64,000 nucleotides of DNA from Pantoea anthophila (GTDB taxonomy: Bacteria > Pseudomonadota > Gammaproteobacteria > Enterobacterales > Enterobacteriaceae): contig NZ_VHIZ01000056.1 in the NCBI RefSeq assembly GCF_006494375.1, positions 265,685 through 329,684 on the forward strand. The letters run 5' to 3'. Position 1 is the stretch's first letter, and every line of letters begins with the position of its first letter. The translations under genes were made by a program, and so were the position numbers. Below are positions 17,384 through 26,257 of this stretch, in pieces. Below the pieces are notes generated by a model. The model did no database searches. It worked only from the letters and a program-made list of their open reading frames with translations, and was not told the DNA's origin.

Positions 17384-18400
17384 ATGCTGATTTTTGACGG
17401 TCACAACGACCTGCTGCTTAACCTCTGGCTGCATCATCGCGATGCGCCTGCGCAGGCGTTTTATCAGGGTATTGAACGGGGCCACCTCGATTTCCCCCGC
17501 ATTCAGCAGGGCGGCTTTGGCGGCGGGCTGTTTGCGATTTTTGTGCCGCCGCAGGAGTACATTGCCCGCACCGTGCCAGCCCGTGCCGGTGAACCCTGGC
17601 AACCGCTTGAGATCATGTGGCAGCAGCTGCAGATCCTGCAGCAACTGGCCGATGAATCAGGGGGCCGGGCGCGTCTCTGCCGCAGCGTGGAAGAGATTGC
17701 AGAGTGCCGGGCGGCGGGTGTGCTGGCGATGATGGCGCATATCGAAGGGGCCGATGCGCTGGATGAAGAGGGCGAACAGCTGCACGCCTTCTGGCAGGCG
17801 GGGGTGCGCAGTATCGGGCCGTTCTGGAATCTGCCTAACCGCTTTGGTCAGGGCGTCAGCGGCAGCTTCCCCGGCTCGCCTGATACCGGGCCGGGGCTGA
17901 CCCCGGCCGGTGAATGGCTGATCCAGCAGGCCAGCGCGCTCAATATGATGATCGACGTCTCTCACATGAATGAAAAGGCCTTCCAGGATACTGCCCGGAT
18001 CGCCGCTGCGCCGCTGGTCGCCAGCCACTCTAACGCGCACGCCCTCTGCCCGCAGCCGCGCAATCTCACGGATGCGCAGCTGATGGCGATCCGCGACAGC
18101 GGGGGGCTGGTCGGCATCAACTTCGGCAACGCGTTTCTGCGGGCGGACGGTAAACGCGACGCCGACACGCCATTAACAGAAATTGTTAAGCATTGTGATC
18201 ACCTGTTGAGGATAATGGGCAGCGACCATGTGGCCTTTGGCTCCGATTTCGACGGCATCACCCCGCCGGATGCGCTGGGGGATGTCAGCGGGATGCCGCG
18301 TCTGCTCGCGGCTTTCCGGGAAGCGGGCTATGATCAGACACTGACAGAGAAGCTGGCATGGGGAAACTGGCAGCGGGTTTTACGTCTGACCGGGCTGTGA
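17384..18400 (+). CDS. M19 (renal-type) dipeptidase upstream of pqqA
   Basis: A 338-residue zinc dipeptidase. The metal-binding His-x-Asp pair is in FDGHND (residues 5-9). Later family motifs are MMAHIEGADAL, MIDVSHMNEKAF, ASHSNAHALCPQPRNLTD and FGSDFDGI. There is no signal peptide, so it is cytoplasmic. It is 142 bases upstream of pqqA on the same strand. Since PqqF and partners must degrade the PqqA peptide to release the modified Glu-Tyr core, a dipeptidase in this position is a reasonable candidate for trimming residual peptide. That role is inference; it may be a general dipeptidase. Confidence 0.88.
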   Translation: MLIFDGHNDLLLNLWLHHRDAPAQAFYQGIERGHLDFPRIQQGGFGGGLFAIFVPPQEYIARTVPARAGEPWQPLEIMWQQLQILQQLADESGGRARLCRSVEEIAECRAAGVLAMMAHIEGADALDEEGEQLHAFWQAGVRSIGPFWNLPNRFGQGVSGSFPGSPDTGPGLTPAGEWLIQQASALNMMIDVSHMNEKAFQDTARIAAAPLVASHSNAHALCPQPRNLTDAQLMAIRDSGGLVGINFGNAFLRADGKRDADTPLTEIVKHCDHLLRIMGSDHVAFGSDFDGITPPDALGDVSGMPRLLAAFREAGYDQTLTEKLAWGNWQRVLRLTGL

Positions 18401-18435
18401 TAACAATTTCCTTACGTCCGGACTTGATCCCGACG

Positions 18436-18448
18436 CGCCATTGGCGCA
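18436..18448. repeat. Short palindrome in the pqqA upstream region
   Basis: GCGCCATTGGCGC is a 6-bp-arm palindrome with a one-base centre, just left of the larger nested repeat at 18453-18510. It could be an operator half or an mRNA hairpin for the dipeptidase 3' end. Confidence 0.5.
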
Positions 18449-18452
18449 CCAT

Positions 18453-18510
18453 CTGCCTGGAAATTGTGACAGTGCTCTCATTTAATCGCTGTCACGCTGA
18501 TTCCAGGCAG
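18453..18510 (+). promoter_or_regulatory. Nested inverted repeat in the pqqA leader
   Basis: CTGCCTGGAA (18453-18462) and TTCCAGGCAG (18501-18510) are perfect 10-base outer arms. Inside them GTGACAG (18466-18472) and CTGTCAC (18489-18495) form 7-base inner arms. The pqqA start is 33 bases downstream. It can fold as one long hairpin or serve as two operators. No U-run follows, so it is not a standard terminator of the dipeptidase gene. Confidence 0.7.
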
Positions 18511-18542
18511 CTAAATTACTGTTAATAAAGAGGATATAAATT

Positions 18543-18614
18543 ATGTGGAAAAAACCAACCTTCGTTGATCTGCGTCTCGGTCTGGAAGTAACTCTCTACA
18601 TCTCCAACCGTTAA
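18543..18614 (+). CDS. pqqA: PQQ precursor peptide PqqA
   Basis: A 23-residue peptide, [20 protein letters not shown] plus three residues. Glu15 and Tyr19, in the conserved E-V-T-L-Y, are the two residues cross-linked by PqqE and released to become the PQQ skeleton. AGAGGAT lies just upstream of ATG 18543. The gene is followed by a strong hairpin with a U-run (18621-18647) before pqqB, so most transcripts probably end after pqqA. That gives the excess of substrate peptide over enzymes expected in this pathway. Confidence 0.97.
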   Translation: MWKKPTFVDLRLGLEVTLYISNR

Positions 18615-18620
18615 TCGTTA

Positions 18621-18647
18621 TGCCCGCCTTCTGAGCGGGCATTTTTT
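18621..18647 (+). terminator. Partial terminator/attenuator between pqqA and pqqB
   Basis: TGCCCGC (18621-18627) pairs with GCGGGCA (18635-18641), followed by six T (18642-18647). It lies inside the operon with only 19 bases left before pqqB, so read-through must feed pqqBCDEF. Confidence 0.9.
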
Positions 18648-18666
18648 CAACTTCTGGTTTTCCTCT

Positions 18667-19584
18667 ATGTTTATCAAAATCCTCGGTTCGGCCGCGGGTG
18701 GCGGGTTTCCGCAGTGGAACTGCAACTGCGCCAACTGCCACGGCGTGCGAAACGGCACGATTCAGGCCAGCATGCGTACACAGTCGTCGATTATCCTCAG
18801 CGATAACGGCGAGGACTGGGTGCTGTGCAATGCCTCTCCCGATATCAGTCAACAGATCCTGCATACGCCCGAGCTGACCCGCAAAGGGGTACTGCGCGGC
18901 ACCGCGATAGGTGCCATTATCCTGACCGACAGTCAGATCGATCACACCACCGGGCTGCTCAGCCTGCGTGAAGGCTGTCCGCATCAGGTATGGTGCACCC
19001 CTGAGGTGCATGCCGACCTCAGCACCGGCTTCCCCATCTTTCCGATGCTCAGCCACTGGAACGGCGGCTTACAGCACCGGCCCATTGCGCCACTGACGCC
19101 GTTCAGCGTTGATGTCTGTCGCGATCTGGTGTTTACCGCGATTCCGATCATCAGTAACGCGCCGCCATACTCGCCCTATCGCGATCGGCCGCTGCCGGGT
19201 CACAACGTGGCGCTGTTTATCGAAAACCGCGCCAGCGGCCAGACGCTGCTCTATGCACCCGGTCTGGGAGAGCCTGATGACGTCATCCTGCCGTGGCTGC
19301 ACAAGGCAGACTGCCTGCTGATTGACGGCACCGTCTGGCAGGATGATGAGCTGCTCGCCACCGGCGTAGGCCACAACACCGGCAGGGCGATGGGCCATCT
19401 GGCACTGGCAGAAGAGCAGGGGCTGATGGCGCTGCTGGCGTCGCTGCCGGCAAAACGCAAAATTCTGATCCACATTAACAACACCAATCCGATCCTTAAC
19501 GAGCAGTCACCCCAGCGTCAGTTTCTGACAGAGCAGGGCATCGAGGTGAGCTGGGACGGAATGGCGATCCACCTTCAGGGCTAA
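18667..19584 (+). CDS. pqqB: PQQ biosynthesis hydroxylase PqqB
   Basis: A 305-residue metallo-beta-lactamase-fold protein of normal family length. The N-terminal [20 protein letters not shown] and the following CANC hold the structural metal-binding cysteines. Downstream motifs such as [17 protein letters not shown] and [15 protein letters not shown] supply the active-site His/Asp region. PqqB is thought to hydroxylate the tyrosine part of the excised Glu-Tyr intermediate, forming the substrate for PqqC. It is cytoplasmic. The start at 18667 follows the attenuator directly, and pqqC begins three bases after the stop. Confidence 0.97.
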   Translation: MFIKILGSAAGGGFPQWNCNCANCHGVRNGTIQASMRTQSSIILSDNGEDWVLCNASPDISQQILHTPELTRKGVLRGTAIGAIILTDSQIDHTTGLLSLREGCPHQVWCTPEVHADLSTGFPIFPMLSHWNGGLQHRPIAPLTPFSVDVCRDLVFTAIPIISNAPPYSPYRDRPLPGHNVALFIENRASGQTLLYAPGLGEPDDVILPWLHKADCLLIDGTVWQDDELLATGVGHNTGRAMGHLALAEEQGLMALLASLPAKRKILIHINNTNPILNEQSPQRQFLTEQGIEVSWDGMAIHLQG

Positions 19585-19587
19585 ATC

Positions 19588-20343
19588 ATGCAGATCACCG
19601 AAACGCTGTCGCCACAGGCTTTTGAACAGGCTCTGCGCGACAAGGGTGCGTACTACCACATTTATCACCCCTATCACATTGCGATGCACAACGGTCAGGC
19701 GACCCGCGAGCAGATTCAGGGCTGGGTGGCCAACCGCTTCTATTACCAGACCACCATTCCGCTGAAAGATGCGGCGATCATGGCGAACTGTCCCGATCCG
19801 GCTACACGGCGCAAATGGGTGCAGCGCATCCTTGACCATGACGGCAGTAATGGCGAAGAGGGCGGCATCGAAGCCTGGCTGCGGCTGGGCGAGGCCGTCG
19901 GTCTGACGCGTGAGGAACTGCTGTCGGAGCAACACGTGCTGCCCGGCGTGCGTTTTGCGGTGGATGCCTATATTAACTTTGCCCGCCGCGCCAACTGGCA
20001 GGAGGCCGCGTGCAGTTCACTGACCGAGCTGTTCGCGCCGCAGATCCATCAGTCGCGGCTCGACAGCTGGCCGCAGCACTATCCATGGATCAAAGAAGAG
20101 GGCTACTTCTACTTCCGCAGCCGCCTGGGTCAGGCGAACCGCGATGTGGAACATGGCCTGGCGCTGGCGCTGGACTTTTTCACCACCGCAGAGAGCCAGA
20201 ACCGCATGCTGGAAATTTTGCAGTTTAAGCTCGATATTTTATGGAGCATGCTGGATGCGATGACCATGGCTTACGAGCTGAAACGTCCGCCTTATCACAC
20301 CGTCACTGACAAGGCGGCGTGGCACACCACCCGACTGGTATAA
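19588..20343 (+). CDS. pqqC: PqqC, pyrroloquinoline-quinone synthase
   Basis: A 251-residue, all-helical, cofactor-free oxidase. It carries out ring closure and the final oxidation of AHQQ to PQQ with molecular oxygen. Family-typical stretches include [36 protein letters not shown] and [20 protein letters not shown]. The His- and Arg-rich substrate pocket residues appear intact. The full length matches characterised enterobacterial PqqC. Tight spacing to pqqB (three bases) and pqqD (three bases) indicates one transcript. Confidence 0.97.
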   Translation: MQITETLSPQAFEQALRDKGAYYHIYHPYHIAMHNGQATREQIQGWVANRFYYQTTIPLKDAAIMANCPDPATRRKWVQRILDHDGSNGEEGGIEAWLRLGEAVGLTREELLSEQHVLPGVRFAVDAYINFARRANWQEAACSSLTELFAPQIHQSRLDSWPQHYPWIKEEGYFYFRSRLGQANRDVEHGLALALDFFTTAESQNRMLEILQFKLDILWSMLDAMTMAYELKRPPYHTVTDKAAWHTTRLV

Positions 20344-20346
20344 CAG

Positions 20347-20625
20347 ATGAATGAGAACTCGATTGCCGCGTTTCGTCGCGGCTACCGCATGCAGTGGGAA
20401 GCCGCCCAGGAGAGCCACGTCGTGCTCTATCCGGAAGGGATGGCGAAACTGAATGAAACCGCCGCCGCCATTCTTGAGCTGGTGGATGGCAAACAGGATA
20501 TCGCCGCGATTATCGCGACGCTGGACAGCCGTTTCCCGGAAGCGGGCGGCGTGGGTGCAGACGTTTTAGAGTTCCTGCAGTCAGCCTATGAACAGAAGTG
20601 GATACAGTTCCGTGACCCCGCATAA
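20347..20625 (+). CDS. pqqD: PqqD, PqqA peptide chaperone
   Basis: A 92-residue winged-helix-like RiPP recognition element. PqqD binds the PqqA peptide and presents it to the radical-SAM enzyme PqqE. Characteristic segments are [23 protein letters not shown] followed by [15 protein letters not shown]. It overlaps pqqE; in some other bacteria the two are fused, consistent with their physical partnership. Confidence 0.96.
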   Translation: MNENSIAAFRRGYRMQWEAAQESHVVLYPEGMAKLNETAAAILELVDGKQDIAAIIATLDSRFPEAGGVGADVLEFLQSAYEQKWIQFRDPA

Positions 20626-21754
20626 ACCTGGCGTAAATCCGCCGCTCTGGCTGCTGGCCGAGCTGACCTATCGCTGCCCGCTGCAGTGTCCCTACTGCTC
20701 GAATCCGCTCGACTTTGCGCAGCAGGAGAAGGAGCTGACGACGGCGCAGTGGGTTGAGGTGTTTCGCCAGGCGCGCGCCATGGGCAGCGTACAGCTCGGC
20801 TTTTCCGGCGGCGAGCCGCTGACCCGTAAAGATCTGCCGGAGCTGATTAAGGCCGCGCGCGATCTCGGCTTCTATACCAACCTCATTACTTCCGGCATCG
20901 GCCTGACAGAGAAGAAGCTGGATGCCTTCAGCGAGGCGGGTCTGGACCATATCCAGATCAGCTTCCAGGCGAGTGATGAAACCCTGAATGCCGCGCTGGC
21001 AGGCTCGAAAAAGGCGTTTCAGCAGAAGCTGGAGATGGCGAAGGCGGTTAAGGCCCACGGCTATCCGATGGTGCTCAACTTCGTGCTGCATCGCCACAAC
21101 ATCGATCAGATCGATAAAATTATCGACCTCTGCATCGAGCTGGAAGCGGATGACGTCGAGCTGGCGACCTGTCAGTTCTACGGCTGGGCGCAGCTGAACC
21201 GCGAAGGCCTGCTGCCTACCCGTGAGCAGATCGCGCAGGCGGAAGCGGTGGTAAACCGTTACCGTGAGCGCATGAGCGCCAGCGGCAGCCTGACCAATCT
21301 GCTGTTTGTGACCCCGGACTATTACGAAGAGCGGCCCAAGCCCTGCATGGGCGGCTGGGGTGCCATCTTCCTCAGCGTCACGCCGGAAGGCACCGCGCTG
21401 CCGTGTCACAGTGCGCGCCAGCTGCCGGTGGAGTTTCCGTCGGTGCTGACGCAGAGTCTGGACGATATCTGGTACAACTCATTCGGTTTTAACCGCTATC
21501 GCGGTTTCGACTGGATGCCAGAGCCGTGCCGTTCCTGTGACGAGAAAGAGAAAGACTTCGGCGGCTGTCGCTGCCAGGCGTATATGCTGACCGGCAACGC
21601 CGACAACACCGATCCGGTCTGCAGCAAATCACCGCATCACGGTAAAATTCTTGAGGCCCGCCGCGAGGCGGATTGCAGCGACATTAAAATTGGTCAGCTG
21701 CAGTTCCGCAACCGCAGCAACTCACAGCTGATCTACAAAACCCGGAACCTCTGA
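20588..21754 (+). CDS. pqqE: PqqE, radical SAM Glu-Tyr cross-linking enzyme
   Basis: Up to 388 residues. The radical-SAM cluster cysteines are Cys30, Cys34 and Cys37 ([12 protein letters not shown]). The SPASM-type C-terminal cysteines follow in [28 protein letters not shown] and CSKSPHH. The enzyme makes the carbon-carbon bond between Glu15 and Tyr19 of PqqA. The start is uncertain: ATG 20588 lies 38 bases inside pqqD, whereas GTG 20612 gives an N-terminus ([14 protein letters not shown]) closer to the Klebsiella protein. Its stop overlaps the pqqF start by one base. Confidence 0.96.
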   Translation: MNRSGYSSVTPHKPGVNPPLWLLAELTYRCPLQCPYCSNPLDFAQQEKELTTAQWVEVFRQARAMGSVQLGFSGGEPLTRKDLPELIKAARDLGFYTNLITSGIGLTEKKLDAFSEAGLDHIQISFQASDETLNAALAGSKKAFQQKLEMAKAVKAHGYPMVLNFVLHRHNIDQIDKIIDLCIELEADDVELATCQFYGWAQLNREGLLPTREQIAQAEAVVNRYRERMSASGSLTNLLFVTPDYYEERPKPCMGGWGAIFLSVTPEGTALPCHSARQLPVEFPSVLTQSLDDIWYNSFGFNRYRGFDWMPEPCRSCDEKEKDFGGCRCQAYMLTGNADNTDPVCSKSPHHGKILEARREADCSDIKIGQLQFRNRSNSQLIYKTRNL

Positions 21755-24060
21755 TGATAACGCGCGGTCTGGCGATCAATGGCCTGACGATTGAGCTGGT
21801 GCATCACGCCGACGCCAGCCAGGCCGCGGCGCTGATTCAGGTGGCGGCAGGCAGCCACGACGAGCCTGACCGCTGGCCAGGCCTGGCGCATCTGCTTGAG
21901 CATCTGCTTTTCACCGGCAGCACCAGCTGGCCTGATGAGGGGCGGCTGATGAGCTGGATCCAGGCGCAGGGTGGCAGAGTTAACGCCACCACGCAGGCCC
22001 GCCGCAGCGCCTTCTTCTTTGAAGTTACGCCGTCGCTGCTGGCTGACGGGCTGCTGCGATTGCAGGATATGATTGCCCATCCGCTGCTCGACAATCAGGC
22101 GATCGGGCAGGAAGTGGCAGTGATCGACGCAGAGTATCAGCTGTTACAGCGCCATCAGCCGACACGCACGGAGGCGGCACTGCTGCACGCCGCCACATCA
22201 CCCCCCGCATTCCGCCGCTTTCAGGCAGGGAGTCGCGCCACCTTTGGCGATGATCTCCCCGCTCTGCAGCGGGCGCTGCGCCAGTTCCACCAGCGCTATT
22301 ACGTTTCCGGCACTATGCGGCTCTGGCTGCAGGGACCGCAGACGCTGGATGAGCTGGAGCAGCTGGCGCGGGATTTTGCCGCCGGGCTGCCGTCCGGTTA
22401 CGCGCAGCAGGATCTGTCGCCGCCCGGACTGACAGGTGAGGCTGTCTGGCAGCTGGCGGAGGGCGCACCCGCGGCGCTGTGGCGCAGCTGGCTGCTGGAC
22501 AGTAGTGACGGTGTCACGTTATGGCGTGAGTTTCTGCTCGATGATGCGCCCGGTTCACTGCTGGCGACGCTGCGCGAGCGGAAGCTGGCGGAGGCGCTGG
22601 ATCTGCAATGGATCTATCAGGCCGATGACGCGCACTGGCTGGCCCTGAAGGTGGATACCGACCAGCCTGAGCTGACAGACAGCGTGATCGATGACTATCT
22701 GGCCGCGCTGCGCCAGACCACTGAACCGCAGCATCAGCACTATCAGCGGCTGGCACAGCAGCGTTTTGCCGCGCTCGCGCCGCTGGATCAGTTACGCCAG
22801 CGCGCCTTCGGCTTTGCGCCGGATGAGGCAGAGTCTGTGTTGCCGCGGCTGCTGGCGTCGCTCTCCCGCGCGCCGCAAAGCTGGCTGATCTGCTCGCCGC
22901 AACCGGCGGCGGAGAATCTGGTCACGCAGGGATTCAGCCTGGCGCTCTCACCACGGAATGCGTTTCCCCGCACGAAGCCATCCCCGGCCTCATTCACCTT
23001 TTATCCGCTCAGCAGCGCCGCCACCGCTGAACCGCTGCCTGCCACAGCGGTAGTCTTACCGCATCATCAGCCTGACGACGGGGATGCTACGCTGATCCTG
23101 CGCCCGGAGTTCTGGACAACCTTTACGCCGGAGAGGGGCCTGGCGCTGGAAAAACGGCTGCGTCCGCTGTTTGCCGCGCTGCGCCATCAGGGCGGTCATG
23201 GGCGCTGGCAGGAAGTGGAGGGGGTGTGGCAACTGACGCTGCAGCTGCCGCCGGCGGCGGCGGTGACCGACAGGGCGCTCAGCCTGATGGTGCCTGCTCT
23301 CACGCCGCCTTCCGAATCCGGGCCGACTCCGCCTGTGGAGAGCATCGCCATTCGTGCGCTGCTGCAGCAGTTACCCTATGAGCTGGCGGTAAACGTTGCG
23401 CCCGGCAGCTGGCGGGCGGCACTGAAAGGGGGCAACGCGGCGCTGCACGCCCTGATCGCCCGGCGGCTGAGTGCGCTGTCGCTGCCGGTTAACCCGGCCG
23501 CGCCGCCGACGCGCATGACGCCCCGGACCGGTCTGACGCGTCTGCCCCATGCCAGCACCGATAATGCGCTGCTGCTCTTTATCCCGCTGCAGCAGAGTGA
23601 ACAGCTGGCTGCGCTGCGGGCGCTGGCCCTGATCTACGAGCCGCGCTTTTTCCAGCGCTATCGGGTCGAACAGCCGGTGGGCTACGTGGTCAGCAGCCGC
23701 TATCTGCGCTGCGCCGACGAAGACGGGGTGCTGTTTGCGCTGCAGTCACCCGACTACAGCGCGCTCTCCCTGCTGCGCTACTGCCGCAACTTCCTGCGCT
23801 CGCTGACGCCGACGCTGGGCGAGTGCGATCTGGTGGCACTGAAAACCCGCCTGCTCAGCAGAGAAAGCGATCAGCCGCTGGCACGGCTGCGTCAGGAGAA
23901 TGGCCTGGCCGAACCCGATGCGGCGCAGATCCAGGCGCTGGATCTCAGGGATCTGCAGCAGCTGCATCGCACGCTGATGCAGGATCGCCGCCGCTGGCGG
24001 GTGCTGTTCACGGACGGAGAACGGACGCAGGCCTGGCAGAGAGTTGCTGAATTTATTTGA
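21754..24060 (+). CDS. pqqF: PqqF, M16 zinc peptidase
   Basis: A 768-residue M16-family protease. The inverted zinc motif HLLEH is at His46, Glu49 and His50, with a likely third zinc ligand Glu127 (IDAEYQ). PqqF cuts the cross-linked PqqA peptide to free the core, in some species with a PqqG partner that is absent here. The length and the degenerate second half match enterobacterial PqqF, the least conserved pqq protein. It is coupled to pqqE by a TGATG overlap and is the last gene of the operon. Confidence 0.95.
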   Translation: MITRGLAINGLTIELVHHADASQAAALIQVAAGSHDEPDRWPGLAHLLEHLLFTGSTSWPDEGRLMSWIQAQGGRVNATTQARRSAFFFEVTPSLLADGLLRLQDMIAHPLLDNQAIGQEVAVIDAEYQLLQRHQPTRTEAALLHAATSPPAFRRFQAGSRATFGDDLPALQRALRQFHQRYYVSGTMRLWLQGPQTLDELEQLARDFAAGLPSGYAQQDLSPPGLTGEAVWQLAEGAPAALWRSWLLDSSDGVTLWREFLLDDAPGSLLATLRERKLAEALDLQWIYQADDAHWLALKVDTDQPELTDSVIDDYLAALRQTTEPQHQHYQRLAQQRFAALAPLDQLRQRAFGFAPDEAESVLPRLLASLSRAPQSWLICSPQPAAENLVTQGFSLALSPRNAFPRTKPSPASFTFYPLSSAATAEPLPATAVVLPHHQPDDGDATLILRPEFWTTFTPERGLALEKRLRPLFAALRHQGGHGRWQEVEGVWQLTLQLPPAAAVTDRALSLMVPALTPPSESGPTPPVESIAIRALLQQLPYELAVNVAPGSWRAALKGGNAALHALIARRLSALSLPVNPAAPPTRMTPRTGLTRLPHASTDNALLLFIPLQQSEQLAALRALALIYEPRFFQRYRVEQPVGYVVSSRYLRCADEDGVLFALQSPDYSALSLLRYCRNFLRSLTPTLGECDLVALKTRLLSRESDQPLARLRQENGLAEPDAAQIQALDLRDLQQLHRTLMQDRRRWRVLFTDGERTQAWQRVAEFI

Positions 24061-24144
24061 AAATTACCGACAAATCTCTTCACTGTCTAAAACGGGAAAT
24101 TTGCACCACACTTAGTGCACTTTTGTCCGCATAAGGAATTGACC

Positions 24145-24729
24145 GTGAAGAACTTCAAACGTATTGCACTGCCCCTGTTAGCCGCTGCGACCCTGTATGC
24201 CCCCCTGTCCCAGGCTGAGGCGATGCACTACCAGCTGAACCCTGAGCATACGTCCGTCATCGTTGCCTGGAACCACTTCGGCTTCTCCAACCCGACCGCG
24301 GATATCCCGGATGCCACCGGTACGCTGGTGTTTGACAAAGATCATCCGGAAGCTTCACGCGTTGACGTGACCCTGCCGGTCAGCAAAATCGACAGCCACG
24401 TTGCGGCACTGACGAAAGAATTCAAAGGCGCGGACTATTTCGATACCGCGAAATACCCGACGGCCACCTTCCACAGCACCAAAGTGGTCGCAAAAGGCGA
24501 CAACAAATTTGATGTTGAAGGTAACCTGACCCTGAAAGGGATCACCAAACCGGTTACGCTGCACGCTACGCTGAACAAGCAGGGCGAGCATCCGATGGTG
24601 AAGAAGCAGGCGATTGGTTTTGATGCCACCGGCACCATCAAACGCTCTGACTTCAAACTGGATAAATATGTGCCAGCGGTCAGTGACGAGGTCACCCTGA
24701 CCCTGTCTACCGAAGCCTACGCGAAGTAA
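24145..24729 (+). CDS. YceI family periplasmic lipocalin-like protein
   Basis: A 194-residue protein starting at GTG 24145, with AAGGA at 24136-24140; an upstream ATG at 24115 would only add residues before a clear signal peptide (KRIALPLLAAATLYAPLSQAEA). The mature part has the YceI fold motifs HTSVIVAWNHFGFSNPTA, DAKYPTATFHS-like FDTAKYPTATFHSTKV and GNLTLKGITKPVTL. YceI proteins bind polyisoprenoid-type lipids in a beta-barrel, and the role here is unknown. It lies 84 bases after pqqF and has its own leader, so it is probably separate. Confidence 0.9.
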   Translation: MKNFKRIALPLLAAATLYAPLSQAEAMHYQLNPEHTSVIVAWNHFGFSNPTADIPDATGTLVFDKDHPEASRVDVTLPVSKIDSHVAALTKEFKGADYFDTAKYPTATFHSTKVVAKGDNKFDVEGNLTLKGITKPVTLHATLNKQGEHPMVKKQAIGFDATGTIKRSDFKLDKYVPAVSDEVTLTLSTEAYAK

Positions 24730-24738
24730 CAGGCCGGC

Positions 24739-24761
24739 GGCGCAGCCCGTGCGGCTGCGCC
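24739..24761. terminator. Hairpin between convergent yceI-like gene and dehydratase gene
   Basis: GGCGCAGCC (24739-24747) and GGCTGCGCC (24753-24761) form a perfect 9-bp stem with a 5-base loop. The U-run is weak. It sits between convergent stops and could act for both. Confidence 0.65.
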
Positions 24762-24768
24762 ACGTTTC

Positions 24769-25683
24769 TCACGCTGTCAGCCAGCCCTGCAGGCTCTCCA
24801 GCGTGACAGAAGCCCCGCCACAGACGATAACCAGCACCTTTTCTTCCGGCTTAAAGCTAATCTTCCCGTCATAGAGCATCGACAGCGACACACCACAGGC
24901 AGGTTCTGTCAGAACACGATGATCGTCCAGAAAGCGGCGACAGGCGTTCACGGCTTCATCATCGGTCACCACCATCCCCCGGACGTCTGAACGGCGCGCC
25001 ACCGTAAACGCATTTTCACACACCTGGCTGGCCGCCAGCGTCGTGGCAATCCCGCTGACGCTCTCCAGCGTGACCCGCTCGCCCGCCTTCAGCGCGGCGT
25101 TAAGGGAGGCGGTTCCCTCTGTTTCCACCGCATAAACCGGAATATGGCCGAGCTGATGTTTTTCCAGTCCCTGCATCACGCCGGAGAGCAGGCTGCCACC
25201 GCCTGTCGACAGGATGACGGCATCCGGACGCAGCCCTTCGTCGATCACTTCATCCACCAGCGTACTGATGCCGTCCCACAGCAGCGGGTTGTCAAAGGGG
25301 TGAATATAGATATTCTCCGCTGTCGCCAGCGACAGGGCATACGCATTCGCTTCACTCCAGACCCTGCCGTGGACGATGAGCCTGGCACCTTCCTGTTCAA
25401 TCAGCTGTCTGGCGCGCGCCGAGGTGGTTTCAGGCACCACCACCGTGACCGGCAGTCCCAGCCGGCGGCCACTGTGGGCCACGGCAATACCCGCATTGCC
25501 GCCGGAGGAGCTGATAAAGGCTTTTGCGCCCTGCGCGGCGTAATGGCGGCAGATGTGGGCCGCACTCCGGAGCTTAAATGATCCGGTCGGCTGCGCTGAT
25601 TCCATTTTCAGCCAGACATGGCTCCCGCTGAGCTGACTGAGTGGCAGGGAGTAGATGAGCGGGGTGCGGATACTGATTTCCAT
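24769..25683 (-). CDS. PLP-dependent serine/threonine dehydratase-like enzyme
   Basis: A 304-residue fold-type II PLP enzyme. The cofactor lysine is in QPTGSFKLR (about residue 37-43), the phosphate loop in SSSGGNAGIAVAH, and the glycine loop in STGGGSLLSG. It lacks a C-terminal ACT domain and so resembles mammalian-type L-serine/threonine dehydratase. The start at ATG 25683 has AGGAT in a good position; an upstream ATG at 25716 has no ribosome site. It would convert Ser/Thr to pyruvate/2-oxobutyrate and ammonia. The neighbouring genes suggest no pathway. Confidence 0.85.
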   Translation of the reverse strand: MEISIRTPLIYSLPLSQLSGSHVWLKMESAQPTGSFKLRSAAHICRHYAAQGAKAFISSSGGNAGIAVAHSGRRLGLPVTVVVPETTSARARQLIEQEGARLIVHGRVWSEANAYALSLATAENIYIHPFDNPLLWDGISTLVDEVIDEGLRPDAVILSTGGGSLLSGVMQGLEKHQLGHIPVYAVETEGTASLNAALKAGERVTLESVSGIATTLAASQVCENAFTVARRSDVRGMVVTDDEAVNACRRFLDDHRVLTEPACGVSLSMLYDGKISFKPEEKVLVIVCGGASVTLESLQGWLTA

Positions 25684-26257
25684 GCGTCTTATCCTGGTCA
25701 AAGGCGTTGATGACAAACCGGCTGACTGTCAGGCCGGGGGTGCGGGAGAGCAGCGTCGGACAGAGGAGGCCTCCGCCTCGCCGAAGATAAGGCGCACGAT
25801 TCTCCTTACAAATCATCATGCTTCTGCTGCATTTTCTGTCGGCTTTATTCGTTATACAGAAGAGTGTTACCTGTTCGCAACAGCGATGCTGAATCTGATT
25901 AACATGACGATGCGCAGGGGATATCGGCATCCCTTTATCCGCCGGCCGGCGGCGAAACCGGGAAAAATGAGGTGAAAGTCACAAATTCGCAACGTCACTG
26001 TCTCGCCTGATTCCGGCTTTTTCCGCCGTTCTCCCCATCCCGCCAGCCCGCACGCTAACCCGATGATTTATATCGATTCGTCTCAGGCGTAATAAGTCGG
26101 AATAGCGTGACTCACATCACAAATCATGCGCCTCACAACCCGCTGTCAATATTCCGGTCAGCGAAAAACCGCTCATAAATGTGACTTCACCTGCAAAGTG
26201 CAACTCCGCTTACCGGAAGAATGACCCTCAGCAGATTCAGCCAGCGAGGAGAGGATG
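25684..26257. other. Divergent regulatory gap before the PTS operon
   Basis: About 570 bases with no convincing gene. It contains the dehydratase promoter side, short purine-rich stretches and the CRP-like site at 26106-26121. G+C is lower than in the flanking genes. Confidence 0.6.
26106..26121. promoter_or_regulatory. CRP-like site upstream of the PTS operon
   Basis: CGTGA-N6-TCACA matches the CRP half-sites TGTGA/TCACA at nine of ten core positions. It lies about 140 bases before the first PTS-operon gene, as expected for catabolite control. Confidence 0.65.
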
